Shown piece by piece: positions 1 to 8,874 of a stretch of 64,000 nt of DNA (position 1 is its first letter; each line of letters begins with the position of its first letter). The notes below the pieces were generated by a model. That model did not search any database, was not told the origin of the DNA, and saw only the letters and a program-made list of their open reading frames with translations. The position numbers and the translations under genes were made by a program. Source of the DNA: Candidatus Kurthia intestinigallinarum (lineage in GTDB: Bacteria > Bacillota > Bacilli > Bacillales_A > Planococcaceae); NCBI RefSeq assembly GCF_003991225.1, contig NZ_JTFC01000029.1, forward strand, positions 1 to 64,000, in the 5' to 3' direction.

Positions 1-396
1 ACAAAAGGATATTCCGTACGTTTTATAACAGCAGATGATTTTATGGCCCAGTGTAAAATCTCTGATAGCAGAAATACACTGAATTATTTGATTAAAAGAT
101 TAAGCAAGCCAGATGTTTTAATTATTGACGAAATTGGTTATTTCCCATTTGACGAGCTAGCAGCTAATACCTTTTTTCAGATTGTTTCAAAACGTTATGA
201 AAAAGGTTCAATGATTCTAACCTCTAACAAGTCTTACATTGAATGGGGCCACGTTTTTGGAGATGCTATTTTAGCTACAGCGATCCTAGATCGCCTATTA
301 CATCATTCAGTAACATTTAATATTAAAGGTGAATCTTACCGTATGAAAGAAAAGAAAAAAGCTGGGATATTCCCAGCTAATCATTTAACTACTTAA
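1..396 (+). CDS. istB: IS21-family helper ATPase IstB, C-terminal part
   Basis: The frame is open to the left edge, so the N-terminus lies outside the window. The visible part has a Walker B motif (VLIIDEIGY) followed by the IstB-typical stretch FFQIVSKRYEKGSMILTSN and a DRLLHHS segment. IstB is the AAA+ helper that works with the IstA transposase in IS21 transposition. No istA is visible because it would lie upstream. The family assignment is firm; whether the element is intact cannot be judged here. Confidence 0.9.
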   Translation, partial: TKGYSVRFITADDFMAQCKISDSRNTLNYLIKRLSKPDVLIIDEIGYFPFDELAANTFFQIVSKRYEKGSMILTSNKSYIEWGHVFGDAILATAILDRLLHHSVTFNIKGESYRMKEKKKAGIFPANHLTT

Positions 397-684
397 CTCT
401 ATAATGGGGAATTTTATCCCGATATTATCGGAGAATTTAGAGGCGTTATTGACAATAGGATAATTATTGGACAGTCAATCTGTTTTTTATCTTGAAACAC
501 TGGTGTTTTAGTATACATTTAATTCTCCCCTAAAATATCCCATTTTATTCATTTTTGAATATAGCATTATTTTTCTAGTATTAATTTGATGGAAAAAATC
601 TCAGAAAACATTACGTAAGCTGGATTTAATCATAGAATAAAATATTCAGGGAGTTTATTGAAACTTCAATTTGATTTTATTTTT
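397..684. other. IS21 3' flank, no gene
   Basis: About 290 bp of AT-rich sequence follow istB without a convincing reading frame. A TGTCAA-type tip (read on the minus strand near 454) could be the right end of the IS21 element, but its partner end is outside the window, so the boundary is a guess. Confidence 0.3.
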
Positions 685-744
685 TTGACAAACATATTAG
701 TAATATGTAATATGATAAACATATTAATTTTTTCTAATATGTTT
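685..744 (+). promoter_or_regulatory. Promoter and operators of the cad operon
   Basis: A -35 TTGACA (685-690) and a -10 TAATAT (708-713) are 17 bp apart. The spacer is a perfect palindrome, ACATATTAGTAATATGT (692-708). A second inverted repeat, AAACATATTA / TAATATGTTT (717-726 and 735-744), lies over the start of the transcript. This fits repression by the ArsR-type protein encoded immediately downstream. Confidence 0.7.
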
Positions 745-761
745 TGAGTGGAGGTAACTTT

Positions 762-1082
762 ATGACAATTACAACGATGGAGACAAAATTAAAGTTTATT
801 CATGGCTTTTCTAATAAAATTCGTTTACAAATTTTAGAAGCAATTAAATTTGAAGAAAAAACTGTATCACAAATCGTTGAGGAAACAAATGGAAATCAGT
901 CGAACATTTCACAGCATCTTGCTTGTTTAAAGGGATGCGGGTTAATTGTTAGTCGTCAAGAAGGAAAATATGTGTATTACAGTTTACGTAACGCTAAAAT
1001 TCATGAGCTTTTGGATATGTTTGATCTTGTATTAGAAGATGTAGAAAATGATGTTGCATGTTGTCAAAATCACGTGGATTAA
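762..1082 (+). CDS. ArsR/SmtB-family metal-responsive repressor (CmtR/CadC-like)
   Basis: A 106-residue winged-helix regulator. The ATG at 762 is chosen because GGAGG lies just upstream; an in-frame GTG further up lacks a site. The recognition helix region contains HLACLKGCG, with two cysteines four residues apart, as in the CmtR-type Cd/Pb site. The tail carries another pair (ACCQNH). It is followed after 16 bp by a CadA-type efflux ATPase, so it most likely represses that operon until Cd, Zn or Pb binds. Assignment to ArsR is secure; the metal is inferred. Confidence 0.85.
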   Translation: MTITTMETKLKFIHGFSNKIRLQILEAIKFEEKTVSQIVEETNGNQSNISQHLACLKGCGLIVSRQEGKYVYYSLRNAKIHELLDMFDLVLEDVENDVACCQNHVD

Positions 1083-1098
1083 GAAAGGGGAGGAGAGA

Positions 1099-3579
1099 AT
1101 GAGTACAAAGAATGGAAAGAACACAGATTCTACAAGCTGTTGTTCGACAAAGTTAGAATCAAAAGTAGAGCAAGTATCGACATGTTGCTCAGCAGAGGAT
1201 TCACAGATAGAGCCTACGAAGAAAGTTAAGAATTGTTGTTCAACTGAAGTACAAGTTCAAGAAGATGCACTGCCAGCAGATCAATCGATGCTGTCAAAAA
1301 CGTACCGTATTGGTGGAATGGATTGTTCTTCCTGTGCAAAATCAATTGAAAAAGGTGTACAGCTCTTACCAGGTGTACAAAATGTGCAAGTAAACTTTAG
1401 TACAGCCAAAATGAGCGTCAATATGCATTCCGAAGCTTCCTTAGCACCAATTGCTAAAACGGTAGAACAACTAGGTTTTACAATCGAACAGCCGAATATA
1501 GGCGCACTTAAAACCTATACTATAGAAGGAATGGACTGTTCTTCCTGTGCAAAATCAATTGAAAATCATTTATTGACCTTGCCTGAAGTGACAGAAGCCA
1601 CCGTTCAATTTTCTACAGGAAAACTAAAAGCAATGCATACTTTAACAGATGACATGCTTGCATCAGAAATACAGAAAATTGGATTTACACTTGTTAAGAA
1701 GGACGTCCCCCGTTCTAAAAAAATAGCCAAGGATACATGGGCAATGATTGCTTCTACAATATTAGTAGTAACAGGCTTTGGATTAACGTATACAAATGTC
1801 CCTGGGTTGGTGCCAACGATGCTATTTGCACTTGTCATTGTGATTAGTGGTTATAAGCCTGTACGAAGTGCTTTTTATGCTATTAAGAGTAAATCACTAG
1901 ATATGAATGTACTAATGAGTGCTGCCGCGATTGGTGCTATATTGATAGGAGAATGGTTTGAAGGTGCAACCGTTGTTTGGTTGTTTGCAATTGGTACGTA
2001 TTTACAAACACGCTCAATTGAAAAAACACGGCAATCCATTTCAAATTTAATGGATTTAGTGCCTCCTGAAGCTTGGGTAAAAGTTGATACAAATCTTGTA
2101 AAAAAACATGTAAGTACTATTCGCTTACACGAAACAATTGTCATTAAACCTGGAGAAAAAATCCCATTAGATGGAGAAGTTTTAAAAGGTGAATCAAGTG
2201 TTAACCAAGCACCAATTACAGGTGAATCGATTCCCGTAGATAAAAACATTGGCGACGCAATTTTTGCCGGTACAATTAATGAACATGGAACACTTGAAGT
2301 ACAAGTGACAAAACTTGTGGGAGATACAACGATTGCAAAAATTATTCATTTAGTCGAAGAATCACAGGAAAAGAAAGCACCGACTGAAGCGTTTGTCGAT
2401 AAATTTGCAGCAATTTACACGCCAATTGTGTTTATCGCAGCACTATTAGTCATTGTAATTCCCCCATTGTTAAGCTTTGGTGCATTTTCAGAATGGTTTT
2501 ATAAAGGATTAGAATTATTAGTGGTTGCTTGTCCTTGTGCACTTGTCATTTCAACACCTGTAGCAATTGTATCAGCCATTGGCAATGCAGCAAGACATGG
2601 TGTACTCATTAAAGGCGGTACATTTTTGGAAATTGCCGGAAAAATTAATACCGTAGCATTTGATAAAACTGGTACATTAACTGAAGGTAAACCTGCTGTG
2701 ACAAACGTTCATTATTTAGTAAAAGATGAGCAATGGGTGCGTAATCTTGCCTACACATTAGAAGCTTATTCTACACATCCAATTGCAGGTGCCATTACGA
2801 CATATGTCAAACAGTTAGGTGCAGAAATTTTACTCGGTGAACAATTCAAAAATATCGTTGGGAAAGGTGTCCAAGCATCAGTTACAGGAGAAATGTATTT
2901 TGGAGGAAATGAAAAGTTATTTTTAGAGCTTGGAATCGATTTTACCTCTTATAAACCAGTGATTGACGAGTTAATTGAAACAGGTCATACAGTTGTTTTA
3001 ATTGGCTCAAGTAAAGAGTTACTAGCATTGTTTGCGGTATCAGATCAAATTCGTTCAAGCTCGAAGACAGCTCTAACCTTATTGAAGCAGTCAGGTATTG
3101 ATGAAACTGTGATGCTAACAGGTGATAATGCAGGCGCAGCAAAAACAATTGGACAGCAGGTGAATGTGACGCGTATCTTCTCGAATTTATTACCTGAAGA
3201 TAAAGTAACAGTAATTCAGCAATTGCAGCAAGAAGGTAAAAAGGTAGCAATGGTAGGTGATGGTATTAACGATGCCCCAGGATTAGCTACAGCAGATCTT
3301 GGTATTGCCATGGGTGGAGCTGGAACAGATACAGCAATGGAAACAGCAGATATTGTCTTGATGGCTGATAATTTAGAGAAATTACCACATACGATGCAAT
3401 TAAGCCGAAAATCTTTAACGATTATTAAGCAAAATATTATCTTCTCAATTGCTATTAAAGCCCTTGCATTAATACTGATTTTTACAGGGAATTTAACCTT
3501 ATGGATGGCTGTTTTAAGTGACACAGGGGCTGCGTTATTAGTAATATTAAACTCATTACGCCTAATCCGATTTAAATAA
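1099..3579 (+). CDS. cadA: Cadmium/zinc-exporting P1B-type ATPase
   Basis: An 826-residue heavy-metal pump; start at 1099 behind GGGGAGGAG. The first 50 residues hold three unusual Cys-Cys-Ser motifs (about 14-16, 29-31, 46-48). Two heavy-metal-associated domains follow, both with GMDCSSC (Cys76/79 and Cys147/150). Then come membrane segments with the transport motif CPC (478-480), the phosphorylation loop DKTGT (Asp522), GDGIND and the CadA/ZntA-type GGAGTDTAMETADIVLM segment. It should export Cd2+/Zn2+/Pb2+ across the membrane. It is co-transcribed with the ArsR-type repressor, and a terminator follows directly. Family certain; specificity inferred from motifs. Confidence 0.92.
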   Translation: MSTKNGKNTDSTSCCSTKLESKVEQVSTCCSAEDSQIEPTKKVKNCCSTEVQVQEDALPADQSMLSKTYRIGGMDCSSCAKSIEKGVQLLPGVQNVQVNFSTAKMSVNMHSEASLAPIAKTVEQLGFTIEQPNIGALKTYTIEGMDCSSCAKSIENHLLTLPEVTEATVQFSTGKLKAMHTLTDDMLASEIQKIGFTLVKKDVPRSKKIAKDTWAMIASTILVVTGFGLTYTNVPGLVPTMLFALVIVISGYKPVRSAFYAIKSKSLDMNVLMSAAAIGAILIGEWFEGATVVWLFAIGTYLQTRSIEKTRQSISNLMDLVPPEAWVKVDTNLVKKHVSTIRLHETIVIKPGEKIPLDGEVLKGESSVNQAPITGESIPVDKNIGDAIFAGTINEHGTLEVQVTKLVGDTTIAKIIHLVEESQEKKAPTEAFVDKFAAIYTPIVFIAALLVIVIPPLLSFGAFSEWFYKGLELLVVACPCALVISTPVAIVSAIGNAARHGVLIKGGTFLEIAGKINTVAFDKTGTLTEGKPAVTNVHYLVKDEQWVRNLAYTLEAYSTHPIAGAITTYVKQLGAEILLGEQFKNIVGKGVQASVTGEMYFGGNEKLFLELGIDFTSYKPVIDELIETGHTVVLIGSSKELLALFAVSDQIRSSSKTALTLLKQSGIDETVMLTGDNAGAAKTIGQQVNVTRIFSNLLPEDKVTVIQQLQQEGKKVAMVGDGINDAPGLATADLGIAMGGAGTDTAMETADIVLMADNLEKLPHTMQLSRKSLTIIKQNIIFSIAIKALALILIFTGNLTLWMAVLSDTGAALLVILNSLRLIRFK

Positions 3580-3587
3580 TATTGTAT

Positions 3588-3630
3588 AAAAAGCCATGGC
3601 CATTATTTTAATAATGACTATGGCTTTTTT
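3588..3630 (+). terminator. Rho-independent terminator of the cad operon
   Basis: A long stem (AAAAAGCCATGGCCATTATT with its near-complement) is followed by a T-run directly after the cadA stop codon. Confidence 0.85.
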
Positions 3631-3734
3631 GTATATAATTGAACCTAAAAGTGGTAAAACGAATTTTTTCATTGTACTATTAAGTTCTATTTGTATATTA
3701 CTATATTAAAAATATCAGCATAAGAGGTGTAAAT

Positions 3735-4008
3735 CTGATTAAAAAATCTAAAAACACTAATATAATACTGCTAGTTTTCAGTATTATACTCACAATTATT
3801 GTAACTTCTATCGTGGGTATCAAAAAACACCCGGATGCAAATTATCTCGGATTTCCTTTTGATTGGATAGTTATCCATTCTAACAATAAGTTATACCTTT
3901 CCTTTACTCGGCTTAGTATTTAATATAATTATTTTTTATTTTTTGGTAAGATTAATAATTTTTATTTCAAAAAAATTATTAATCAAAAAAATGCTTAACT
4001 ACCATTAA
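3735..4008 (+). pseudogene. Frameshifted small membrane-protein gene
   Basis: After AAGAGG, a frame beginning at CTG 3735 reads a hydrophobic helix (NIILLVFSIILTIIVTSIVG) and then GFPFDWIVIHSNNK before stopping at about 3922. The -/+1 frame continues with FPLLGLVFNIIIFYFLVRLI, a second helix, and a basic tail to a stop at 4008. Joining the two frames near 3885 gives a plausible protein of about 90 residues with two membrane spans. There is no standard start codon, so the gene may be doubly damaged. The family is not recognised. Confidence 0.45.
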
Positions 4009-4119
4009 TACCTACAAAACATCACATCACAAAAAAGTCCTAATCGGTGTAGCACCCCAAAAGTTTGAACTGTACCCCAATTGTTAGATACATCTAACAA
4101 TTGGAGGTGCAGTTTTTAT

Positions 4120-4627
4120 ATGGCGAAATTTACAGCGAATGAAAAATTACAGGCTACTTTAAGCGATTTAGAAGGCAAAGAAAGTTTGCGTGAAATTGCT
4201 AAAACGATTGGAACGGATCATAAAGCTATTCAAAATTGGGTGAAACAATATGAGTATCATGGTGTAAAAGCGTTTGTAAAACGGTACACAAATTGTTCAG
4301 CACAGTTTAAACTAGACGTACTAAATTACATGATTGAACATGGTACGTCCTTACTTGAAACAGCAGCTATATTTAATATAGCTGCTCCATCTACAATCCG
4401 TAGTTGGCGAAAACAGTATGAAACACAAGGATTCGATGCCCTTCAGTCAAAGAAAAAGGGGCGTCCATCCATGAAAAAAGAAACGAACAACCGAAACAGA
4501 CACCAGTAGAAGGCTCACCAGAAGCACTTCAAGCCGAAATCGACCGTCTACGTATGGAAAACGAGTATTTAAAAAAGTTGAACGCCTTAGTTCAAGTCAA
4601 GGAAAAGTCACCAAAGAAGACAAAGTA
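4120..4627 (+). pseudogene. IS3 orfA, interrupted frame
   Basis: Starts with MAKFTANEKLQATL behind GGAGGTG. It contains two helix-turn-helix units (SLREIAKTIGTDHKAIQNWV; SLLETAAIFNIAAPSTIRSW) typical of IS150-group OrfA. The frame stops at 4509, just after an A6G run, but the -1 frame goes on with the expected leucine-zipper part (LQAEIDRLRMENEYLKKLNA) to a stop at 4627. Either A6G is a slippage site or one base has been lost; in related elements this zipper belongs to OrfA. Confidence 0.75.
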
Positions 4628-5028
4628 AAGGTCATCTATGAATTAAGGCATGAATACCCGGTGAAAGCGCTTGTGGCATTCGCAGAAATTCCACGTAGCA
4701 CATACTACAATTTAGTAAAGAAGATGAATCGACCAGAACCTCGGATCAAGGTTGGCATTACCAAATGAAACAATATCGTCATACGCTTGAATCCAGAGGC
4801 ATTATTCAAAGTATGTCACGTAAAGGTAACTGTTACGACAATTCCGTAATGGAGAATTTCTTTGGCATACTAAAATCTGAATTCCTATATTTAAAGGAAT
4901 TTGAAAGTGTAGAACACTTTAAGCAACAACTAGAAAACTATATATACTATTACAACACGAAACGCATTAAGGCAAAATTAAAACTGAGCCCGGTACAATG
5001 CCGAACTCAGTTTATCCAAGCTGCCTAA
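4617..5028 (+). pseudogene. IS3 orfB (DDE transposase) with internal deletion
   Basis: The first part (VKVIYELRHEYPVKAL to MNRPEP) is the OrfB N-terminus. It then jumps, with a frame change near 4741, to [17 protein letters not shown] and the C-terminal catalytic part ([18 protein letters not shown]), ending at 5028. Roughly 130 residues, including the first catalytic aspartate, are missing, so the enzyme is dead. Confidence 0.8.
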
Positions 5029-5099
5029 TGAAATAGCCATGTCTAACTTTTAGGGGTCACTTCAATTAATGATTCGTGGTTTTTTATTACACATATGTA

Positions 5100-5945
5100 T
5101 TAAATGGTTATTTCATCAAGAAAAGTTCGGTATTCTTTTAAAAACCGTTCTTTTTCTTCTAAAAAGGGATAATGGTTACTTTCATCCATAATAACTAATT
5201 TGGATGTCGAAATTAATTCATTCATTTCAATCGAGTATTCTACTGGACATTGAACATCGTACTTACCACAAATAATTAGAGTAGGCGCTGAAATGAATTT
5301 TAGTTTTCTAGTAACGTCAAATAGTTGAATTTCTCTATCAAAAAAATTTAATCTACTGGCTGACATATCTTTTGCTATATTTAATGAAAAATAATCTTCG
5401 TATTTATTAGGGCTATATAAAGATAGCTTTGTACGTTCAATTTTCAATTCGTTACGTATGTCTACGGAAAGATTTTTATTTTTAAGTGATTTGAATAGAT
5501 TTTGCATTTTTTCAAAATGTGGATGCTCATTATTATAAATGCAATTTTTTGAAAAAGTCATATAATCTCTAGCCGCTGCTCCGACAATGATTTCAAAATT
5601 AAGTGATTCAGAAAAATAAATGCCATAAATTATACCAAGTATTCCCCCAGTAGAATGTCCAGCATAGGACCATTTTTCAAACCCTAAACCTTCTCGAATC
5701 GCTTCTAAATCAAATACAGTTTCTAATAATCCAAGCTGATACGAGTGTTTTACTTTTGGAGAATTACCACACTCTCTTAAATTCACTAAAAATACACGAT
5801 GATTTTCTATAAATGTGTTCGCAAAATAATCTCCTGAAGTGTTAAAGGATGAATAATTGTGCGTAATACAAAGAGGAGTTCCACTTCCTTTTACAAAGAC
5901 CTCAAATGTTCCTCTTGATGTTTCAATTAAATGCTGTTCCCACAT
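5100..5945 (-). CDS. Alpha/beta-fold hydrolase, paralogue 1
   Basis: 281 residues from ATG 5945, which has GAGG eight bases upstream and aligns with the MWQQQ start of two other copies in the window (42030 and 54622). The nucleophile elbow is GHSTG with Ser98. The acid is in CGKYDVQCP and the histidine in ESNHYPF, giving a complete catalytic triad. The order and spacing resemble proline-iminopeptidase-like hydrolases, but the substrate is unknown. It lacks a signal peptide and appears to be monocistronic. It has diverged furthest of the three copies, with AT-richer codons. Confidence 0.85.
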   Translation of the reverse strand: MWEQHLIETSRGTFEVFVKGSGTPLCITHNYSSFNTSGDYFANTFIENHRVFLVNLRECGNSPKVKHSYQLGLLETVFDLEAIREGLGFEKWSYAGHSTGGILGIIYGIYFSESLNFEIIVGAAARDYMTFSKNCIYNNEHPHFEKMQNLFKSLKNKNLSVDIRNELKIERTKLSLYSPNKYEDYFSLNIAKDMSASRLNFFDREIQLFDVTRKLKFISAPTLIICGKYDVQCPVEYSIEMNELISTSKLVIMDESNHYPFLEEKERFLKEYRTFLDEITI

Positions 5946-6203
5946 TTTCGACACCTCATATTCACTATTTTTTTAAAAAACTAAAAAAATAGCTCTATTC
6001 TTAAGATTTTCTATCACTACAATCTTACATATTTACTATATCAATCTCGAATAAATAATCATTATTAATGGAATAGATGTTATCATAATGCAGTTTAAAA
6101 CAATTAAGACCTGAGTAGCATTTAAAGTAATCGATTCCAAAGAGCCAGTCAATCGGTAAGTAGACGAGTTTTTTTGTGAGTTGCTAAGCTCGGATCGTAT
6201 GAG

Positions 6204-6755
6204 CTATTCATAATTATTTAGGTGTTCGAGTTGTTTTCTAATTTCTTTCAATTCACTTTTTCCACTTACTATACTCAAAACATTTCCATCATATTTGATT
6301 GTAACTAACATAAAGTTACTGGAATCAAGCAAATCGAATTGAATTTCTTCATCTATAATTTCTTTCTTAAAACACGTATTACAATTTGTATAAAAGTTCA
6401 ATCGCCCGTAGCCCGCATAAGCAGTCATATACCCCAGCATTTCTATAAACAATTCATTGTCGTCAATCTTAGCTTCGAAATGGTATGTGTCACTTTTTAA
6501 CTTTTGGATGGTGTATGTACTATTGCCAGAAGTAAATAAATTCCCTATTTCTTGTACATCGAAATCAAATATTTCTAAATGCATATAGATTGGGAAATCT
6601 ACCAAAGACATTAAGAATTTTTCCCCATCTTTCGATTCAATTAATTGTTTTTCAAAATAAAGCGTTAATTCTTCCATTTCCATTTCTTCTAGGTTATTAA
6701 ACTGATAGTGATTTTCATCAAAAACGCTCTTTTGTTCATAGTCTTCTTTTTCCAT
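6204..6755 (-). CDS. Conserved acidic hypothetical protein
   Basis: 183 residues from ATG 6755, preceded by AAAGGAGAAAG; an upstream in-frame ATG has no site. It is strongly acidic (EEMEMEELTLYFE). A CNTCF dicysteine motif in the middle could bind metal or form a disulfide. No signal peptide or membrane span is present, and no family was recognised. It stands alone on the minus strand. Confidence 0.6.
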   Translation of the reverse strand: MEKEDYEQKSVFDENHYQFNNLEEMEMEELTLYFEKQLIESKDGEKFLMSLVDFPIYMHLEIFDFDVQEIGNLFTSGNSTYTIQKLKSDTYHFEAKIDDNELFIEMLGYMTAYAGYGRLNFYTNCNTCFKKEIIDEEIQFDLLDSSNFMLVTIKYDGNVLSIVSGKSELKEIRKQLEHLNNYE

Positions 6756-6796
6756 TTTTACTTTCTCCTTTCTAAGCATAACCATAATTAATACCG

Positions 6797-6866
6797 ACTT
6801 TTAATTTGTAATCTTCATAGTATTAACAAAAAAGTCACGGATCAATATTGATTGTGGCTTGTTTAT
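6797..6866. repeat. Dispersed repeat family A, copy 1
   Basis: Shares ATCTTCATAGTATTAAC followed by AAAAAAGTCAC and a hairpin around CAATATTG with the copies at 7749 and 11316. It lies upstream of the acidic protein gene. Confidence 0.65.
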
Positions 6867-6991
6867 TAAACTATTTATTTTTGTATGTATTAAAATTTAA
6901 ATAAAAATTTCCATATTCTTTTAAGAATTTTTCTTTTTCTTCATTAACTAATTGCTTAAGAGCTCATTGATTCTAAAGAAAACGTCTCCTG

Positions 6992-7168
6992 CTATTCATG
7001 TCCCATATTATCGCTATCCTTACTAATCGGGTCTACTACTTCCCCATCTTTATTTATCATAATGCTGTCGTTATCCTGATTATCCTCATTCAAAAAGCCA
7101 TAATAAATAAAACCACCCAAAACAATAATAGCTACCGTTGTTAATAGGATAGCAATTTTCTTTTTCAT
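6992..7168 (-). CDS. Small single-span membrane protein
   Basis: 58 codons, MKKKIAILLTTVAIIVLGGF at the N-terminus, then an acidic tail (NEDNQDNDS) ending DNMGHE. GGGAGATG lies about 10 bases before ATG 7168. The layout is one N-terminal membrane helix or uncleaved signal with an exported tail. Nothing comparable was recognised, but the ribosome site and clean helix support it as a gene. Confidence 0.5.
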   Translation of the reverse strand: MKKKIAILLTTVAIIVLGGFIYYGFLNEDNQDNDSIMINKDGEVVDPISKDSDNMGHE

Positions 7169-7263
7169 CTGTTCATCATCTCCCTACATCTAAGTTTACT
7201 CACTTTATAATACCAAAAAAATACATTAAGTAAAATTTATGGATGAAAGCAACATCATTTTTT

Positions 7264-7322
7264 CTTATGTACTTTCCAAAATCATAGTATTAATTAGAGA
7301 AGTCATCTAATAATTGATCTAA
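7264..7322. repeat. Dispersed repeat family A, degenerate copy
   Basis: CTTATGTACTTTCCAAAATC followed by ATAGTATTAATTAG matches the left part of the repeats at 7749 and 11316; the hairpin half is eroded. The rest of the 7169-7529 gap is AT-rich with nothing else visible. Confidence 0.5.
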
Positions 7323-7529
7323 TTCATTTAATTTTTATACATTTCTTAGATATAATATTTCATTTGATTCTTTAAAATGAAGGAAATGTGAGCTTCCCAA
7401 ATTATAATTTAGGCGCGTTTATTTAACCTTCTTTGCGACCTAAAAAAATCATATTTGATATAATAAATATATAAAATGCTATTTATGTATTTTTTTGTAA
7501 TATTTTAAATAGAAATCAGGAGGTATTTG

Positions 7530-7745
7530 GTGGAAAAGAAAAAATTAATTATATTTTTAAGTTTCGTTTTATTATTTATATCGCTTTTTGTATCTATTTT
7601 TATTTTATTATTTAATGGCTATTACAAAGCGGCACTAATCTTATTTGGCGTGTTAATGTTCTTAATTACTCTTATTACTAATTCAACTTCTACAGATAAT
7701 GAAGTATATATTTATAAAAAAATTCACGAAAATAATAGAAAATAA
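7530..7745 (+). CDS. Small two-span membrane protein
   Basis: 71 residues from GTG 7530, six bases after AGGAGG; the TTG one codon earlier is too close. Two hydrophobic helices (about 6-28 and 33-52) are followed by a short polar tail (STDNEVYIYKKIHENN). No recognised family. It stands alone and ends in repeat-family A, whose hairpin can act as its terminator. Confidence 0.6.
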   Translation: MEKKKLIIFLSFVLLFISLFVSIFILLFNGYYKAALILFGVLMFLITLITNSTSTDNEVYIYKKIHENNRK

Positions 7746-7748
7746 AGT

Positions 7749-7818
7749 CTTATACACTTCCACAAATCATAGTATTAACTAAAAAAGCCACAATCAATAT
7801 TGATTCGTGGCTTTCCCT
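7749..7818. repeat. Dispersed repeat family A, copy 2 (bidirectional terminator)
   Basis: CTTATACACTTCCACAAATC, then ATAGTATTAACT, then a stem GCCACAATCAATATTGATTCGTGGC flanked by A- and T-runs. It lies between convergent genes, so it can terminate both. Confidence 0.7.
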
Positions 7819-7833
7819 TTTTCCTAGATGAAT

Positions 7834-8406
7834 TTATGATACACTTAACATTTTTCTGTGGTATGCGTATGAAACCAATGTAGCAATAATAACGATACAT
7901 AGCACTACGGATAAAATGATAATCTCTGTATTTTCTTTAAATAAAATTGACAGGCAAATCGCAAGTATTCCAGCTAACATCAACAGATAGCCTGCAAAGA
8001 AATTTGATTTTCGCCAAACGATTTCATTTGAAAGTGTCCACGGTAATCTTAACCCAAATGCAGCATTCGGCTTTGTACGTGGCATAAAATTACCTAAAAT
8101 GAACATCATAATCCCAACTATTATCCCCGCATAAACATCATTCGTTATTTCTATTGGCTTCTCTAACAAGATAAAACTAATTTGGAATGTAATCAATACA
8201 CATTGGCTTAAAAGAGTCATTAAGAGAATGGTGCTTTTAGAGCCGCTATTTTTTTGACTTCTTGCTGTTATAACGGAAGTAATAGCCGTAAGCACTAAAC
8301 AAATCGGGAGCACCCACTTTGCGATAAAGTCCTCTACATAAATATCTGATGTAAATATAGCGATCAACATACTAACGATTGGAATACAAACTATAAAGAA
8401 TTTCAT
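7834..8406 (-). CDS. SdpI-family membrane protein
   Basis: 190 residues with about six membrane helices. The segment GNFMPRTKPNAAFGLRLPWT followed by LSNEIVWRKSN is the SdpI signature. In Bacillus subtilis SdpI protects against the SDP killing peptide and signals to SdpR. Here the N-terminal DUF1648 part is absent, although a separate DUF1648-like gene lies 470 bp away. It follows the regulator after 13 bp, copying the sdpR-sdpI order. No sdpC-like toxin gene was seen, so it may be an orphan immunity or sensing protein. Confidence 0.8.
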   Translation of the reverse strand: MKFFIVCIPIVSMLIAIFTSDIYVEDFIAKWVLPICLVLTAITSVITARSQKNSGSKSTILLMTLLSQCVLITFQISFILLEKPIEITNDVYAGIIVGIMMFILGNFMPRTKPNAAFGLRLPWTLSNEIVWRKSNFFAGYLLMLAGILAICLSILFKENTEIIILSVVLCIVIIATLVSYAYHRKMLSVS

Positions 8407-8419
8407 CTTCTGTCTCTCC

Positions 8420-8677
8420 TCACTGTTTTAGTTTTAATATCCAGCTATAAATATCTTGAAGAACGGTTGTATTTAACGAGTAATAAATGAATTGTCCCTT
8501 TTTCTCTTGTGTTATTAACCCTGCTGTTTTCAATATTGTTAAATGATGTGAAATACTTGGCTTACTAATTGAAAAATAATCAGCAATTTCACCAGCTGTT
8601 AAATCTTTTTCTTTCAGTCTATCAAGTATTTCCCTCCTTGTTGGGTCTGCTAGAGCTTTAAATACATCATTGCTCAT
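8420..8677 (-). CDS. SdpR-like ArsR-family repressor
   Basis: 85 residues: FKALADPTRREILDRLKEKD is the ArsR opening, and AGEIADYFSISKPSISHHL the recognition helix. There are no cysteines, which fits the SdpR branch that does not bind metal. It is first in a two-gene operon with the SdpI-family protein. An inverted repeat just upstream suggests autoregulation, in SdpR style, probably relieved by sequestration at the SdpI-like protein. Confidence 0.82.
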   Translation of the reverse strand: MSNDVFKALADPTRREILDRLKEKDLTAGEIADYFSISKPSISHHLTILKTAGLITQEKKGQFIYYSLNTTVLQDIYSWILKLKQ

Positions 8678-8691
8678 TTTGTCACCACACT

Positions 8692-8721
8692 TATTTAGTT
8701 AGTTAGGTAATCATCTAAATA
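8692..8721 (-). promoter_or_regulatory. Candidate operator of the sdpR-like operon
   Basis: TATTTAG (8692-8698) and CTAAATA (8715-8721) form an inverted repeat 15 bp upstream of the repressor start. Confidence 0.4.
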
Positions 8722-8874
8722 CAGTTTAAAATAAAAAACAATAAATGTAAATAATGGAATAAATAAAAAATACCAAATCGACGTTTTTGAAACTTATTTT
8801 GTATGCTTATTACAACTAATAATGAACATACTAATGTTATAATGGATAATAATGTAAAATAGAGGTGTTGATAA

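Larger units (their letters stand above)
4049..5060 (+). mobile_element. Defective IS3-family (IS150-like) element
   Basis: The ends form an imperfect inverted repeat: ACCCCAAAAGTTTGA on the left (from about 4053) and, read from the right end at 5060, ACCCCTAAAAGTTAGA. Between them lie a damaged orfA and an orfB with a large internal deletion, so the copy cannot make transposase. It interrupts a copy of the dispersed terminator repeat (AAAAAAGTCC before it, GATTCGTGG after it). Confidence 0.8.

Noticed and set aside
1605-3524. Several long minus-strand reading frames within cadA
   Set aside because: They lack ribosome sites and family resemblance and mirror the codon bias of cadA.
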